Shown in pieces: positions 1-8,983 of a stretch of 64,000 nt of DNA (positions are counted from its first letter, which is position 1; each line of letters begins with the position of its first letter). Position numbers and translations under genes: made by a program. Origin of the DNA: Mycobacterium sp. URHB0044. GTDB lineage: Bacteria; Actinomycetota; Actinomycetes; Mycobacteriales; Mycobacteriaceae. A model generated the notes under the pieces. It saw only the letters and a list, made by a program, of their open reading frames with translations. It did not search any database and had not been told where the DNA came from. The stretch is taken from the NCBI RefSeq assembly GCF_000620625.1, contig NZ_JIAW01000008.1, positions 124,001 to 188,000 of the forward strand. The letters are read 5' to 3'.

Positions 1-953
1 CCGCGTGCTCGTCGTCCGAGAGCTCCGACGAACTGCTGATCTACAACGCGCAACACGAGTCCCTCACCAAGGAGTGGATCGACGCGTTCACCAAGGAAAC
101 CGGCATCAAGGTGACCTACCGCCAGGGCGGCGACACCGAACTGGGCAACCAGCTGATCGCCGAGGGCGCCTCCTCGCCCGCCGACCTCTTCCTCACCGAG
201 AACTCACCGGCGATGGCCGCCGTGGAGAAGGCGGGGCTGTTCGCCGGCGTGGACCAGGCCACCATCTCGCAGGTGCCTCCGCAATACCGACCCGCCACCG
301 GCAAGTGGACCGGCGTGGCAGCCCGAACCACTGTGTTCGCCTACAACAAGACCAAGCTGACCGAGGCGCAGTTGCCGCGTTCGATCATGGATCTGCAGCA
401 GCCTGCGTGGAAGGGCCGCTGGGGAGCGCCGCCGACCAAGGCCGACTTCCAGGCCATCGTCGCCGCGATGCTCCAGCTCACCGGCGAGAAGGCGACGTCC
501 GACTGGCTGGCGGCGATGAAGACGAATGCCGTTGCGTTCCAGGACAACATCGCCACCTTGCGCGCGGTGAACGACGGTCAGGTCGACGGTGGCGTCATCT
601 ACCACTACTACTGGTTCCGCGACCAAGCCAAGACCAAGGAGATCAGCGGCAACACCGCACTGCACTACTTCCGCAACGAGGATCCCGGCGCATTCGTGTC
701 GATCTCCGGCGGCGGAATCCTGGAGTCGAGCCGCAAGAAGGATCAGGCGCAGCGGTTCCTGACGTTCATCACGGGCAAGGCGGGCCAGGAAGTTCTGGAG
801 AAGGGCACGTCGTTCGAGTACCCCGTGGCCAGCGGCGTTCCCGCGAACCCCGCGCTCGTCCCGCTGACCGAGTTGCAGGCGCCCGCGGTCAACCCCACCA
901 ATCTCGACGCGCAGAAGGTCAGCGACCTGATGACGAAGGCGGGCCTGTTGTAG
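1..953 (+). CDS. Iron(III) ABC transporter substrate-binding lipoprotein (5' end outside window)
   Basis: The gene enters from the left. The first readable codons give Ala-Cys-Ser-Ser-Ser-Glu, which looks like a lipobox Cys (codon at 6-8) followed by the mature protein, so only the signal peptide is missing. The body resembles the FbpA/SfuA ferric-ion-binding family: it has an early ELLIYNAQHESLTKEW strand and a tyrosine cluster YHYYWFRDQ around 600-625, the type of motif that coordinates iron in this family. The stop codon abuts the GTG of the permease with no gap, which supports one transcription unit with the permease and ATPase downstream. Iron as substrate is inferred from family resemblance. 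Other ions or organic anions cannot be excluded. Confidence 0.85.
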   Translation, partial: ACSSSESSDELLIYNAQHESLTKEWIDAFTKETGIKVTYRQGGDTELGNQLIAEGASSPADLFLTENSPAMAAVEKAGLFAGVDQATISQVPPQYRPATGKWTGVAARTTVFAYNKTKLTEAQLPRSIMDLQQPAWKGRWGAPPTKADFQAIVAAMLQLTGEKATSDWLAAMKTNAVAFQDNIATLRAVNDGQVDGGVIYHYYWFRDQAKTKEISGNTALHYFRNEDPGAFVSISGGGILESSRKKDQAQRFLTFITGKAGQEVLEKGTSFEYPVASGVPANPALVPLTELQAPAVNPTNLDAQKVSDLMTKAGLL

Positions 954-2534
954 GTGGTCATCGCCGACGTCGTAGCCCAGCCCGAGCATCGCACCGACCC
1001 ACCGGCCGGTGCGAGGTCCCGTCCCGGGCCGGGGCTGGCCTGCGTCATCACCATTCTGGTCGCGGCCACGTTCGTGCCGCTCGGCTACGTCGCCTGGTCG
1101 GTGGCATCCATCGGCCCCCGACAGGTCTACGAACTCGTCGCGCGGCCGCGCGTCGGCGAATTGCTCGTCAACACGGTCGGACTGGTCGTGGTCACGGTGC
1201 CGATCTGCCTCGTGCTCGGAGTCGGTGCGGCCTGGCTCGTCGAGCGCACCGACGTCCCGGGCCGCAACGTCTGGCGCCCGCTGCTCGTCGCCCCGCTTGC
1301 GGTGCCCGCCTTCATCAACAGTTATGCCTGGGTCAGCGTCGTGCCCACGTTGAACGGCTTCGGCGCGGGGGTGCTCGTCTCGGCTCTGTCGTACTTTCCG
1401 TTCGTCTACGTTCCCGCGGCCGCGACCCTGCGCCGGCTGGACCCCGCGGTCGAGGAATCCGCGCGTGCGCTCGGCTCCAGCTCGACCGGCGTGTTCCTCC
1501 GCGTGGTACTCCCCCAACTCCGGCTGGCACTCCTCGGCGGGAGCCTGCTGATCGGCGTGCACCTCTTGGCGGAGTACGGCGCGTTCGCGATGCTGCGCTT
1601 CTCCACCTTCACGACCGCCATCTTCGAGCAGTTCCAGGCCACGTTCAACGGCGCGGCGGGCAGCACGCTTGCCGCGGCGCTGGTGCTGCTGTGCCTCTTG
1701 CTGCTGGTGACCGAGGCCGCCGCGAGGGGCGACGCCCGCTTCGCGCGGATCGGTTCCGGCGCTGCCCGAATGTCGGCACCGCATCGCCTGCGCACCACCA
1801 TGATTCCCGCCGTCGCCAGCCTCGTCACCCTGGTGATCCTTGCCCTCGGTGTGCCCGGCTGGACCGTGGCACGGTGGCTGTGGATCGGCGGATCGCAGGT
1901 GTGGGCACTCGACGACATCGTGCCCTCACTCGTCCAGACCATCGGACTGGCCGCGGTGGCCGCACTGGTCACGACGGTGCTGGCGTTTCCGCTCGCGTGG
2001 CTGGCGGTGCGGTTTCACGGCTTCCTCGCCCGGTTCGTCGAAGGCGCCAACTTCGTCACGTCGTCGATGCCCGGCATCGTGACCGCGCTCGCATTGGTCA
2101 CCGTGGCCATTCGCTTCGTCCCGCCGGTGTATCAAACGGTGACACTGGTGCTGCTGGCCTACGTCCTGATGTTCATGCCGCGCGCGATGGTGAACCTGCG
2201 GTCGGGGCTGGCGCAGGTGCCGGTTGCTCTCGAGGAGGCATCGCGGTCGCTGGGCGTCTCGCCCACCCGGACGTTCCTGCGTGTGACGCTGCGCCTGACC
2301 GCGCCGGCAGCCGCCGCCGGCGCGTCGCTGGTATTCGTCGGGGTGGCAACGGAATTGACGGCGACCCTACTGCTCGCACCCACCGGCACCCGAACCCTCG
2401 CAATGCGGTTCTGGTCACTGAGCAGCGAACTGGACTATGCCGCGGCGGCCCCGTACGCGCTGCTGCTGGTGCTGCTTGCGGTGCCGGTGACGGTGGTGCT
2501 GTACCGGCAGGCCACCAGGGCGGCGGCACTATGA
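954..2534 (+). CDS. Iron-type ABC transporter permease, two fused permease domains
   Basis: This 526-residue polytopic protein carries two binding-protein-dependent permease domains in one chain, as in the FbpB/SfuB family. Each half contains an EAA-type loop that contacts the ATPase: EESARALGSSSTGVF in the first half and EEASRSLGVSPTRTF in the second. The start is the GTG directly after the stop of the binding-protein gene. The stop overlaps the ATG of the ATPase gene (ATGA), a sign of translational coupling. It would form the membrane channel through which the substrate delivered by the upstream lipoprotein enters the cytoplasm. Confidence 0.9.
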   Translation: MVIADVVAQPEHRTDPPAGARSRPGPGLACVITILVAATFVPLGYVAWSVASIGPRQVYELVARPRVGELLVNTVGLVVVTVPICLVLGVGAAWLVERTDVPGRNVWRPLLVAPLAVPAFINSYAWVSVVPTLNGFGAGVLVSALSYFPFVYVPAAATLRRLDPAVEESARALGSSSTGVFLRVVLPQLRLALLGGSLLIGVHLLAEYGAFAMLRFSTFTTAIFEQFQATFNGAAGSTLAAALVLLCLLLLVTEAAARGDARFARIGSGAARMSAPHRLRTTMIPAVASLVTLVILALGVPGWTVARWLWIGGSQVWALDDIVPSLVQTIGLAAVAALVTTVLAFPLAWLAVRFHGFLARFVEGANFVTSSMPGIVTALALVTVAIRFVPPVYQTVTLVLLAYVLMFMPRAMVNLRSGLAQVPVALEEASRSLGVSPTRTFLRVTLRLTAPAAAAGASLVFVGVATELTATLLLAPTGTRTLAMRFWSLSSELDYAAAAPYALLLVLLAVPVTVVLYRQATRAAAL

Positions 2535-3592
2535 ACGCCCCCATCCTCGAGATCGCCGGCATCGCGAAGTCGTTCGGCGCGCACCGGGTGCTGCACGACG
2601 TCGACCTGCAGCTGGCGGCCGGCACCATCACCGCGATCGTGGGCGCCTCGGGCTGCGGCAAGACCACCCTGCTGCGGATAGTCGCCGGATTCGAGACCCC
2701 CGATGCCGGAACGGTTTCCATCGCGGGACGACGCGTGGCAGGCACGGGAGAATCCCTGCCCGCACACCGTCGCGACATCGGCTACGTCGCGCAGGACGGC
2801 GCGTTGTTCCCCCACCTCACCGTCGGCCAGAACATCGCCTATGGACTTTCGGGCGGCGGCGCCAGGACGCGAGGCCGAGTGACCGAACTACTGGAGACGG
2901 TTTCGCTCGACGCGTCCTACGCAGAGCGCCGCCCGCACGAGCTCTCCGGCGGTCAGCAGCAACGCGTCGCGCTGGCCCGGGCACTGGCCCGTCGCCCGGC
3001 GCTCATGCTGCTCGACGAACCGTTCAGCGCGCTGGACACCGGATTGCGGGCGTCCACCCGCAAGGCCGTTGCCGAGCTCCTGACCGAAGCTCACGTGACG
3101 ACGCTGTTGGTCACCCACGACCAGGAGGAGGCGCTCTCGATCGCCGATCAGGTCGCCGTGATGCGCGACGGACGGTTCACCAAAGTCGGTACCCCGCAAC
3201 AGGTTTACCTGCACCCAGAAGACCGCTTCACCGCCGAGTTCCTCGGCGACTGCGTGCTGCTCGCCTGCCACGTCACTTCGGGAGTCGCCGAATGCGCACT
3301 GGGCCGCCTCCCCGTCCGTGCGCCCGCGTCCGACGGGCCGGCCACGCTGATGCTGCGTCCCGAACAACTGGTCGCCACCGCGGTCACCGACGACGAACGC
3401 AGCGCCGGTATCGCGACCGTGCTGGCCTCGGAGTTCCGCGGCCACGACGTGCTGCTCACCGTCGACCCGGGTGGAGACGCCACCCCGATCGTCGTCCGGC
3501 AACACAGCGTCGACCCGCCCGCGGTGGACAGCAAGGTGCGGCTCGACGTGATGGGCGCCGCGGTGGTCCTCGGCGAGAACCCGCCGGGATGA
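2531..3592 (+). CDS. Iron-type ABC transporter ATP-binding protein
   Basis: This 353-residue ATPase has Walker A (GASGCGKTTLLR), the ABC signature LSGGQQQRVALARALA, Walker B (LMLLDEPFSALD) and the switch histidine (LLVTHDQEEALS). A C-terminal regulatory extension of about 120 residues resembles the TOBE-type domain of FbpC/PotA-like subunits. The ATG overlaps the permease stop by four bases, and its own stop overlaps the ATG of the next gene (ATGA at 3589-3592), so permease, ATPase and the adenylation/acyltransferase protein appear to be coupled. It powers the importer encoded upstream. Confidence 0.92.
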   Translation: MNAPILEIAGIAKSFGAHRVLHDVDLQLAAGTITAIVGASGCGKTTLLRIVAGFETPDAGTVSIAGRRVAGTGESLPAHRRDIGYVAQDGALFPHLTVGQNIAYGLSGGGARTRGRVTELLETVSLDASYAERRPHELSGGQQQRVALARALARRPALMLLDEPFSALDTGLRASTRKAVAELLTEAHVTTLLVTHDQEEALSIADQVAVMRDGRFTKVGTPQQVYLHPEDRFTAEFLGDCVLLACHVTSGVAECALGRLPVRAPASDGPATLMLRPEQLVATAVTDDERSAGIATVLASEFRGHDVLLTVDPGGDATPIVVRQHSVDPPAVDSKVRLDVMGAAVVLGENPPG

Positions 3593-6075
3593 AGGGGCTC
3601 ATCGACCACCTGGCCTCATACGGAGACCAGGTGGCCGTCCTCACCGACAGCGGTCACTACACGTACCGCGAACTCGCCGACGAGGTCGCCGCGGCTGCAA
3701 CCGATCTCGGCCACGTGCGACGGCTGGTACTCATCGAGACCCGCAACGACCCCGCCACGCTCGTTGCCTATCTTGGCGCGCTGGCCGGCGGGCACGTCGC
3801 CCTGCCCCTGCCCGCCGGCATCGATCACGCCACGGTGATCGACACCTACGACCCCGACGTCATCATCCGCGACGGAAGCATCGAGCACCGGCACGGCGCC
3901 TCGCACGACCTGCACCCGGATCTCGCACTGCTGCTGTCCACCTCGGGCAGCACCGGCTCGCCGAAGTTGGTGCGCCTGTCGCGGACGAACCTGATCGCGA
4001 ACGCCGAGTCGATCGCCACGTATCTCGACATCGGGCACGACGACCGCGCCGCAACGACATTGCCGCTGTCCTACTGCTACGGGCTGTCGGTGGTGCACAG
4101 CCACCTGCTGCGTGGCGCTGCGCTGATCCTGACCGAGCACTCGGTGGTCGACGCCGAGTTCTGGGAATCGTTCCGACGACACCGCGGCACCACGTTCGCC
4201 GGCGTCCCGCACATCTTCGACCTGCTCGACCGCATCGGCTTCGACGCCATGTCGCTTCCACACCTGCGCTACGTCACGCAAGCAGGCGGCCGGCTCGCAC
4301 CGGATCGGGTGCGCCGCTTCGCCGAACTGGGACGGCGCCAAGGCTGGGACCTGTTCGTCATGTACGGCGCGACGGAGGCGACCGCCCGAATGGGTTATCT
4401 GCCACCGCAACTCGCGCTGGACAATCCGACCTGCATCGGCAGGCCCGTTCCCGGAGGGTCGTTCGACCTCGAACCGCTCGACGAGGGGCCCGACGACGTC
4501 GGTGAACTCGTCTACCGCGGCGCCAACGTGATGATGGGTTACGCATGCCGCCCGACCGACCTGGCGCTGGGCAGCACCGTGGATGCGTTGCGGACCGGTG
4601 ACATCGCGCGCAGGCACCCGAACGGGATGTACGAAGTGCTCGCGCGCAGAAGCCGTTTCGCAAAGATGTACGGTCTCCGGATCGACCTGCAGCGGGTCGA
4701 GGACTCGCTACGGGAGCGCGGGCTGCCCGCCATCTGCACGGAGGACGACGGCGTCCTGCTAGTGGCCGCGGCAGGCAGGCTCGACGGGCGCGACGCACGC
4801 CGCGACGCGGCCGAAGCCGCCGGCCTGCCGACCTCGGCGGTCCGCGTACTGGACGTGCCCGAGATCCCCCGACTGCCATCGGGAAAACCGGACTACCAAG
4901 GTGTCCGTGACATCGCCCGCCGCGCCGAACCGCTCGACCGCGACGAACTCGATCTGCGGGCGATGCTCGCCGACGTGCTGCAGATCGATCCCGCGACCAT
5001 CTCGCCCGACCACAGCTTCGTCGACCTCGGCGGCAACTCGCTGTCCTACGTCACGATGTCGGTACGGCTGGAGCGGGCGCTCGGTCATCTGCCCACCGAC
5101 TGGCAGCGGCTCACGCTCCGCGAGCTGGAGTCCATGCCCCGCGCAACCCGCCAGTGGTGGGGTGCGACGCTCGAGACCGGCGTGGCGTTGCGCGCCATCG
5201 CGATCGTGCTCATCGTCGGCTCGCATGCGGAGCTGTTCAAACTATGGGGCGGCGCGCACGTCTTGTTGGGCGTCGCGGGATACAACTTCGGCCGCTTCTG
5301 CCTGACCCCGTTGCCGCGCACCGATCGGGTGCGCCACCTGCGGAACACACTGCTCTGGATCGCCGCGCCGACGATCGCGTGGGTGGCCTTGGCACTCGTC
5401 ATCACCGACGACTACGCGGCGTCGAATCTGTTGCTGGCCAACAAGTTCCTCGGCCCCAATGACAGCATGACCGCGGGCCGGCTGTGGTTCGTCGAAATGG
5501 TCGTGTGGATTCTGGTCGCGCTTGCCGTGGTGTGCTGGTCGCCGCTCGGCGACAGGCTGGAACGGAAGTGGCCGTTCGGCTTCGCCGTCGCGTTTCTGGC
5601 CTTCGGTCTCGCGCTGCGTTACGACGTGTTCGGCTTCGGTCTTGGGCGCGAGGCGTGGTTCACGGTGCTCGCCTTCTGGTACTTCGCCGTCGGCTGGGCG
5701 GCGGCGAAGGCGACGACGGTGTGGCAGCGCTTCGCTGTCACGGTGGTGCTTGCCGTCGGCGTGGCGGGCTACTTCGCCAACTCCGAGCGTGAAGCCCTGG
5801 TGTTCACCGGGCTGGCACTACTGATCTGGCTGCCGTCCATCCGGTTCCCGGCCGCGGTGGCCGTCGTCGCCGGATTGGTCGCCGAGGCGTCGCTGTACGT
5901 CTATCTGACTCATTACCAGGTATATCCGCTGTTCGGCGAACACCGGATTCTCGGCGTCATCGCGTCCGTCGCGGTGGGTGTGCTGCTGACTCAGGCGGTC
6001 ACATCCGCGCGCAGACGGTTCCTCGACCGTGGCCCAAAAACCGTCGGTTCGACGGTCATTCCCGTTCCGCGATAA
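3589..6075 (+). CDS. Tri-modular adenylation / carrier protein / membrane acyltransferase-3-like enzyme
   Basis: This 828-residue fusion has three parts. (1) Residues about 1-440 form an AMP-binding (ANL) domain: LLLSTSGSTGSPKLVRLS is the phosphate loop, YGATEATARMGYLPP the substrate/AMP region, RTGD lies near residue 335, and the catalytic Lys is near 433 in LPSGKPDY. (2) Residues about 450-520 form a carrier domain with DLGGNSLSYV, Ser near 484 being the probable phosphopantetheine site. (3) From about 533 a multi-helix membrane region starts with ALRAIAIVLIVGSHAELF, with a His near 546, which resembles acyltransferase-3 proteins. Read literally, one chain would activate an acid, load it on its own carrier and pass it to an acceptor at or across the membrane. 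The start overlaps the ABC ATPase stop. Substrate and acceptor are unknown. A role in siderophore or envelope modification is inference from context. Confidence 0.75.
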   Translation: MKGLIDHLASYGDQVAVLTDSGHYTYRELADEVAAAATDLGHVRRLVLIETRNDPATLVAYLGALAGGHVALPLPAGIDHATVIDTYDPDVIIRDGSIEHRHGASHDLHPDLALLLSTSGSTGSPKLVRLSRTNLIANAESIATYLDIGHDDRAATTLPLSYCYGLSVVHSHLLRGAALILTEHSVVDAEFWESFRRHRGTTFAGVPHIFDLLDRIGFDAMSLPHLRYVTQAGGRLAPDRVRRFAELGRRQGWDLFVMYGATEATARMGYLPPQLALDNPTCIGRPVPGGSFDLEPLDEGPDDVGELVYRGANVMMGYACRPTDLALGSTVDALRTGDIARRHPNGMYEVLARRSRFAKMYGLRIDLQRVEDSLRERGLPAICTEDDGVLLVAAAGRLDGRDARRDAAEAAGLPTSAVRVLDVPEIPRLPSGKPDYQGVRDIARRAEPLDRDELDLRAMLADVLQIDPATISPDHSFVDLGGNSLSYVTMSVRLERALGHLPTDWQRLTLRELESMPRATRQWWGATLETGVALRAIAIVLIVGSHAELFKLWGGAHVLLGVAGYNFGRFCLTPLPRTDRVRHLRNTLLWIAAPTIAWVALALVITDDYAASNLLLANKFLGPNDSMTAGRLWFVEMVVWILVALAVVCWSPLGDRLERKWPFGFAVAFLAFGLALRYDVFGFGLGREAWFTVLAFWYFAVGWAAAKATTVWQRFAVTVVLAVGVAGYFANSEREALVFTGLALLIWLPSIRFPAAVAVVAGLVAEASLYVYLTHYQVYPLFGEHRILGVIASVAVGVLLTQAVTSARRRFLDRGPKTVGSTVIPVPR

Positions 6076-6099
6076 GGGTCACTCCCGTTCCGCGATGAG
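6055..6099. repeat. Tandem 23-bp-period duplication at convergent gene ends
   Basis: Two 22-bp units (6055-6076 and 6078-6099) differ at two positions; the shared core is TCCCGTTCCGCGAT. The right copy encodes the last residues and stop of the minus-strand thioesterase gene (LIAERE-stop). The left copy repeats that end, including the same minus-strand stop, and also supplies the last codons and TAA of the plus-strand acyltransferase gene. Confidence 0.8.
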
Positions 6100-6879
6100 C
6101 CCTTCCTGCGTCAGCGTGGCCGCGACGGCACCGTCGGCCCCGATCAGACTGGCGGTGATCACTCCGCGTCCCCTGGCCGCGGCGGGCGAGCGGGACTCGA
6201 GCAGGTTCCACTGATCGGCGCGTACCGGCCGGTGAAACCAGATCGACGAATCCGTCGTGCCGCTGCGGTGCGTGCGGCCCTTCATCGAGTGGCCGTGCAC
6301 CCGTAGCGCAGGGTCGATCATGTACACGTCGGTGACGTACGCCGCGACGAGGGTGTGCAGCAGGGTGTCGTCGGGTAGTGGCACGGTAGCCCGCCACCAC
6401 AGCCGCCGGACGAACTCGTCGCCCTCCCCTTCGTCGTCGATGCGAATGTCGATCTCGTCCAACGGCATCGACGGTGCGGGGCCGGCAGGCCCGGTTCGCG
6501 GCAGCAATTCGGGATCGCCGGGCATGACGTTGCGCCAGCCGTGCTCCGGTCCTGCCAGAGGCGCCGAGAATGCGACCGTGGCGGTGGTCAGCAGGCGGCC
6601 GTCCTGGCGGGCGTCGATCCGGCGGGCGGCGGCGGTAAGCCCGTCGAACACCCGCGTCACGGTGTATTCGACGGGATCGCCTGCCTCACCTCCGCGCAGG
6701 AACTGCAGATGCATGTTGGTGGGTGGCTTCGTCGCCTCGACGGTCCGGCAGGCGGCGGCCAGGCTCTGGGCCATGAACTGGCCGCCGAAGGACCGTTTGC
6801 CCTCCGGGCCGCTGGCGGCGCCCACCCAGGTGTCGTCGTCACTCGCGCGTACGTCGAGCAGATCGAGCAGGACGCTCAT
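6079..6879 (-). CDS. TesB-type acyl-CoA thioesterase domain protein
   Basis: The 266 residues fit a double-hotdog acyl-CoA thioesterase II fold. The N-terminal half carries RSFGGQFMAQSLAAA and PTNMHLQFLRGG, and the C-terminal half carries SIWFHRPVRADQWNLL with STTD-like acid/amide residues. The family hydrolyses acyl-CoA thioesters to free acids and CoA. The ATG overlaps the stop of the upstream CoA-transferase gene by four bases, so the two are probably co-translated. CoA-ester turnover of a shared substrate is plausible, but the substrate cannot be read from sequence. The last codons lie in a tandem duplication shared with the convergent neighbour. Confidence 0.85.
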   Translation of the reverse strand: MSVLLDLLDVRASDDDTWVGAASGPEGKRSFGGQFMAQSLAAACRTVEATKPPTNMHLQFLRGGEAGDPVEYTVTRVFDGLTAAARRIDARQDGRLLTTATVAFSAPLAGPEHGWRNVMPGDPELLPRTGPAGPAPSMPLDEIDIRIDDEGEGDEFVRRLWWRATVPLPDDTLLHTLVAAYVTDVYMIDPALRVHGHSMKGRTHRSGTTDSSIWFHRPVRADQWNLLESRSPAAARGRGVITASLIGADGAVAATLTQEGLIAERE

Positions 6880-8081
6880 GCCACCGTTCCCGCCGCGACG
6901 AGGCGGTCGACTTCCTCGGCGGACAACCCCAACCGGTCCCGAAGCACGGCGGCGGTGTGGTCGCCCAGTTCGGGTGCTGCGACGGCGGGTGGATAGGCGC
7001 CGCCGATCGACAACGGGAGCCCGGGCGCCAGGTAGCAGCCGATGCGCGGCTGGTCCAGGTGCGTGAACAGCGGGTTGGATGTGACCTTGTCATCGGTGAC
7101 GACCTCGGCGAAGGTGCGGTAGCGCTCCCACAGGATCGACGTCGTCGACAAGGCTGCCGCCACCTCGTCGGCGGTGTGGTCGGTGAACCATACGGTGAAC
7201 AGGCCGGTGAGTGCGTCGCGGTGCCGGTACCGGTCGCCTTCGTCGTTGAAGTCCGCTCCGAGTGCATCGCCCAGTGCGGCAACGGCTTTCGTCGTCCCGG
7301 TGACTTCGGTCAGATCCCGGAAGTGCCTGCCGGTGAGCGCGACGACCATGAACGACCCGCCGTCGCCGCTGGCGAACTGCTGGCCGTACTGGCCGAAGAT
7401 CGAGTTGCCGATCCGCTCCCGCGGCGTGCCGTTGATCATCACCTCCGTCAGGAAGCTGAGGTTGCCTGCGGTCGCGAGCGCCACGTTCTCCAGCGGGATG
7501 CCGATCCGCTCACCGTTGCCGGTCGCATCGCGATGCCGCAGGGCGGCGGTGACGGCGAGCGCGGCATACACACCACACGCCACGTCCCAAGCGGGCAGCA
7601 CGTGGTTCACCGGATCGGCCAGACCGGCCGGACCGGTCACCAGCGGGAAGCCGATGCCCGCGTTGACCGTGTAGTCGACGCCGGTGCCGCCGTCGGCCCG
7701 GCCGGACACCTCGACGTGGATCAGATCGGGACGAAGGCCAACCAGCGTGTCGTACGAATGCCATTGACGTCCAGCCACATTGGTGATCAGGACCCCGCTG
7801 TCGGCGATCAGACGCTGGATGAGCTGCTGGCCCTCCGACGAGCGCACGTCGACGGCGACGGACTGCTTGCCCTTGTTGAGCCCGGCCCAGTAGATGCTTT
7901 CGCCGTCGGGGGTCACGGGCCAGCGGTGGTAATCCGCCGCACCGCCAACCGGATCGACGCGGATGACCTCGGCGCCCAGCTGCGCCAGCGTCATCCCGGC
8001 GAGCGGTACCGCAACGAAGCTGGAGATCTCGATGATCCGCACCCCGGCCAGCGGGCGGGCGGCATCTGGTCCGTCAGTCAT
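6876..8081 (-). CDS. Class III CoA-transferase (CaiB/BaiF family)
   Basis: The protein of about 400 residues begins with the family hallmark LAGVRIIEISSFVAVPLAGM followed by LGAEVIRVDP. Further family blocks are GLNKGKQSVAVDV and the central GIGFPLVTGPAG. Members move CoA between carboxylic acids (formyl-CoA, carnitine, mesaconate, bile acids and others) through an aspartyl intermediate. I placed the start at the ATG at 8081. A GTG three codons upstream (8090) is possible and neither has a clear Shine-Dalgarno. It is coupled to the TesB-like gene. Its sequence differs clearly from the second CoA-transferase at 10.6 kb, so the two probably act in different pathways. Substrate unknown. Confidence 0.88.
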   Translation of the reverse strand: MTDGPDAARPLAGVRIIEISSFVAVPLAGMTLAQLGAEVIRVDPVGGAADYHRWPVTPDGESIYWAGLNKGKQSVAVDVRSSEGQQLIQRLIADSGVLITNVAGRQWHSYDTLVGLRPDLIHVEVSGRADGGTGVDYTVNAGIGFPLVTGPAGLADPVNHVLPAWDVACGVYAALAVTAALRHRDATGNGERIGIPLENVALATAGNLSFLTEVMINGTPRERIGNSIFGQYGQQFASGDGGSFMVVALTGRHFRDLTEVTGTTKAVAALGDALGADFNDEGDRYRHRDALTGLFTVWFTDHTADEVAAALSTTSILWERYRTFAEVVTDDKVTSNPLFTHLDQPRIGCYLAPGLPLSIGGAYPPAVAAPELGDHTAAVLRDRLGLSAEEVDRLVAAGTVA

Positions 8082-8145
8082 GCAGCTCACGATATGGGTC
8101 GCCGGCTCGGCCTTCGCGGCTCACCCCTCGACCGGCAGCGCGCTG

Positions 8146-8919
8146 TCAGATGAGTTCGATGGCGTCCGCGATGGAGTCCAGTACGTGGCTGGGCCGGAAG
8201 GGATAGCGCTCGATGTCCGGCAACGTCGTCGAACCCGTGAGCACCAGGATGGTTTCGAGGCCGGCCTCGATGCCTGCGACGACGTCGGTGTCCATCCGGT
8301 CACCGACCATCACGGTGTCCTCCGAATGCGCTTCGATGCGGTTCATGGCGCTGCGGAACATCATCGGATTGGGCTTGCCGACGAAATAGGGCTCCCGGCC
8401 GGTGGCCTTGGTGATCAGCGCGGCGACCGACCCGGTGGCGGGCAGCGGCCCCTCGGCCGATGGCCCGCTGACGTCGGGATTGGTCGCGATGAACCGGGCG
8501 CCACCGAGGATCAGCCGGATCGCCTTGGTGATGGCCTCGAAGGAATACGTGCGGGTCTCGCCGAGCACCACGTAGTCGGGTCCGGTGTCGGTCAGGGTGT
8601 AGCCCACCTCGTGCAACGCAGTGGTCAGACCGGCTTCGCCGATCACGTAGGCCGACCCGCCTGGCAGCTGGTCGTGCAGGAACGTGGCGGTGGCCAGCGC
8701 CGACGTCCAGATCGCCGCCTCGGGCACGATCAGCCCCGACCGGGTGAGGCGGGCGGCAAGGTCGCGCGGCGTGAAGATCGAATTGTTCGTCAACACCAGG
8801 AACGGACGTTGCTTGTCGACCAGTCGCTGCAGGAATTCGGCCGCGCCCGGCAGGGCGTGTTCCTCGCGGACCAGGACGCCGTCCATGTCGGTGAGCCAGC
8901 ACTGCGGTGTGGTGCGCAC
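8146..8919 (-). CDS. HAD-IIA (NagD-like) sugar-phosphatase family protein
   Basis: This 257-residue HAD hydrolase begins almost at motif I (CWLTDMDGVLV; the first Asp is the nucleophile). Motif II lies in VLTNNS, and motif III/IV in MVGDRMDTDVVAGIEAGL. The large C2-type cap between motifs II and III (about residues 80-180) is typical of subclass IIA, which includes NagD and p-nitrophenylphosphatase-like enzymes acting on small phosphorylated metabolites. Start is GTG at 8919. It is separated from the CoA-transferase by about 65 bp and may be independently expressed. The physiological substrate is unknown. Confidence 0.88.
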   Translation of the reverse strand: MRTTPQCWLTDMDGVLVREEHALPGAAEFLQRLVDKQRPFLVLTNNSIFTPRDLAARLTRSGLIVPEAAIWTSALATATFLHDQLPGGSAYVIGEAGLTTALHEVGYTLTDTGPDYVVLGETRTYSFEAITKAIRLILGGARFIATNPDVSGPSAEGPLPATGSVAALITKATGREPYFVGKPNPMMFRSAMNRIEAHSEDTVMVGDRMDTDVVAGIEAGLETILVLTGSTTLPDIERYPFRPSHVLDSIADAIELI

Positions 8920-8983
8920 GGCTCAGTCTCTCAAAGACCGCGCCCCCATGCGAAGGGCGACGGCGTCTCCGATCGCCACGGCC

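Noticed and set aside
204..1784. Long minus-strand frame opposite the iron transporter genes
   Set aside because: Composition (Arg/Glu/Asp/His-rich, no domain) is that of an antisense shadow. The plus strand has clear family motifs.
5..3592. A 1195-codon open frame running from the left edge through the permease into the ATPase
   Set aside because: Only the part from 2531 encodes a recognisable protein. Upstream it is an Arg/Gly-rich out-of-frame reading of the binding protein and permease, an effect of high GC.
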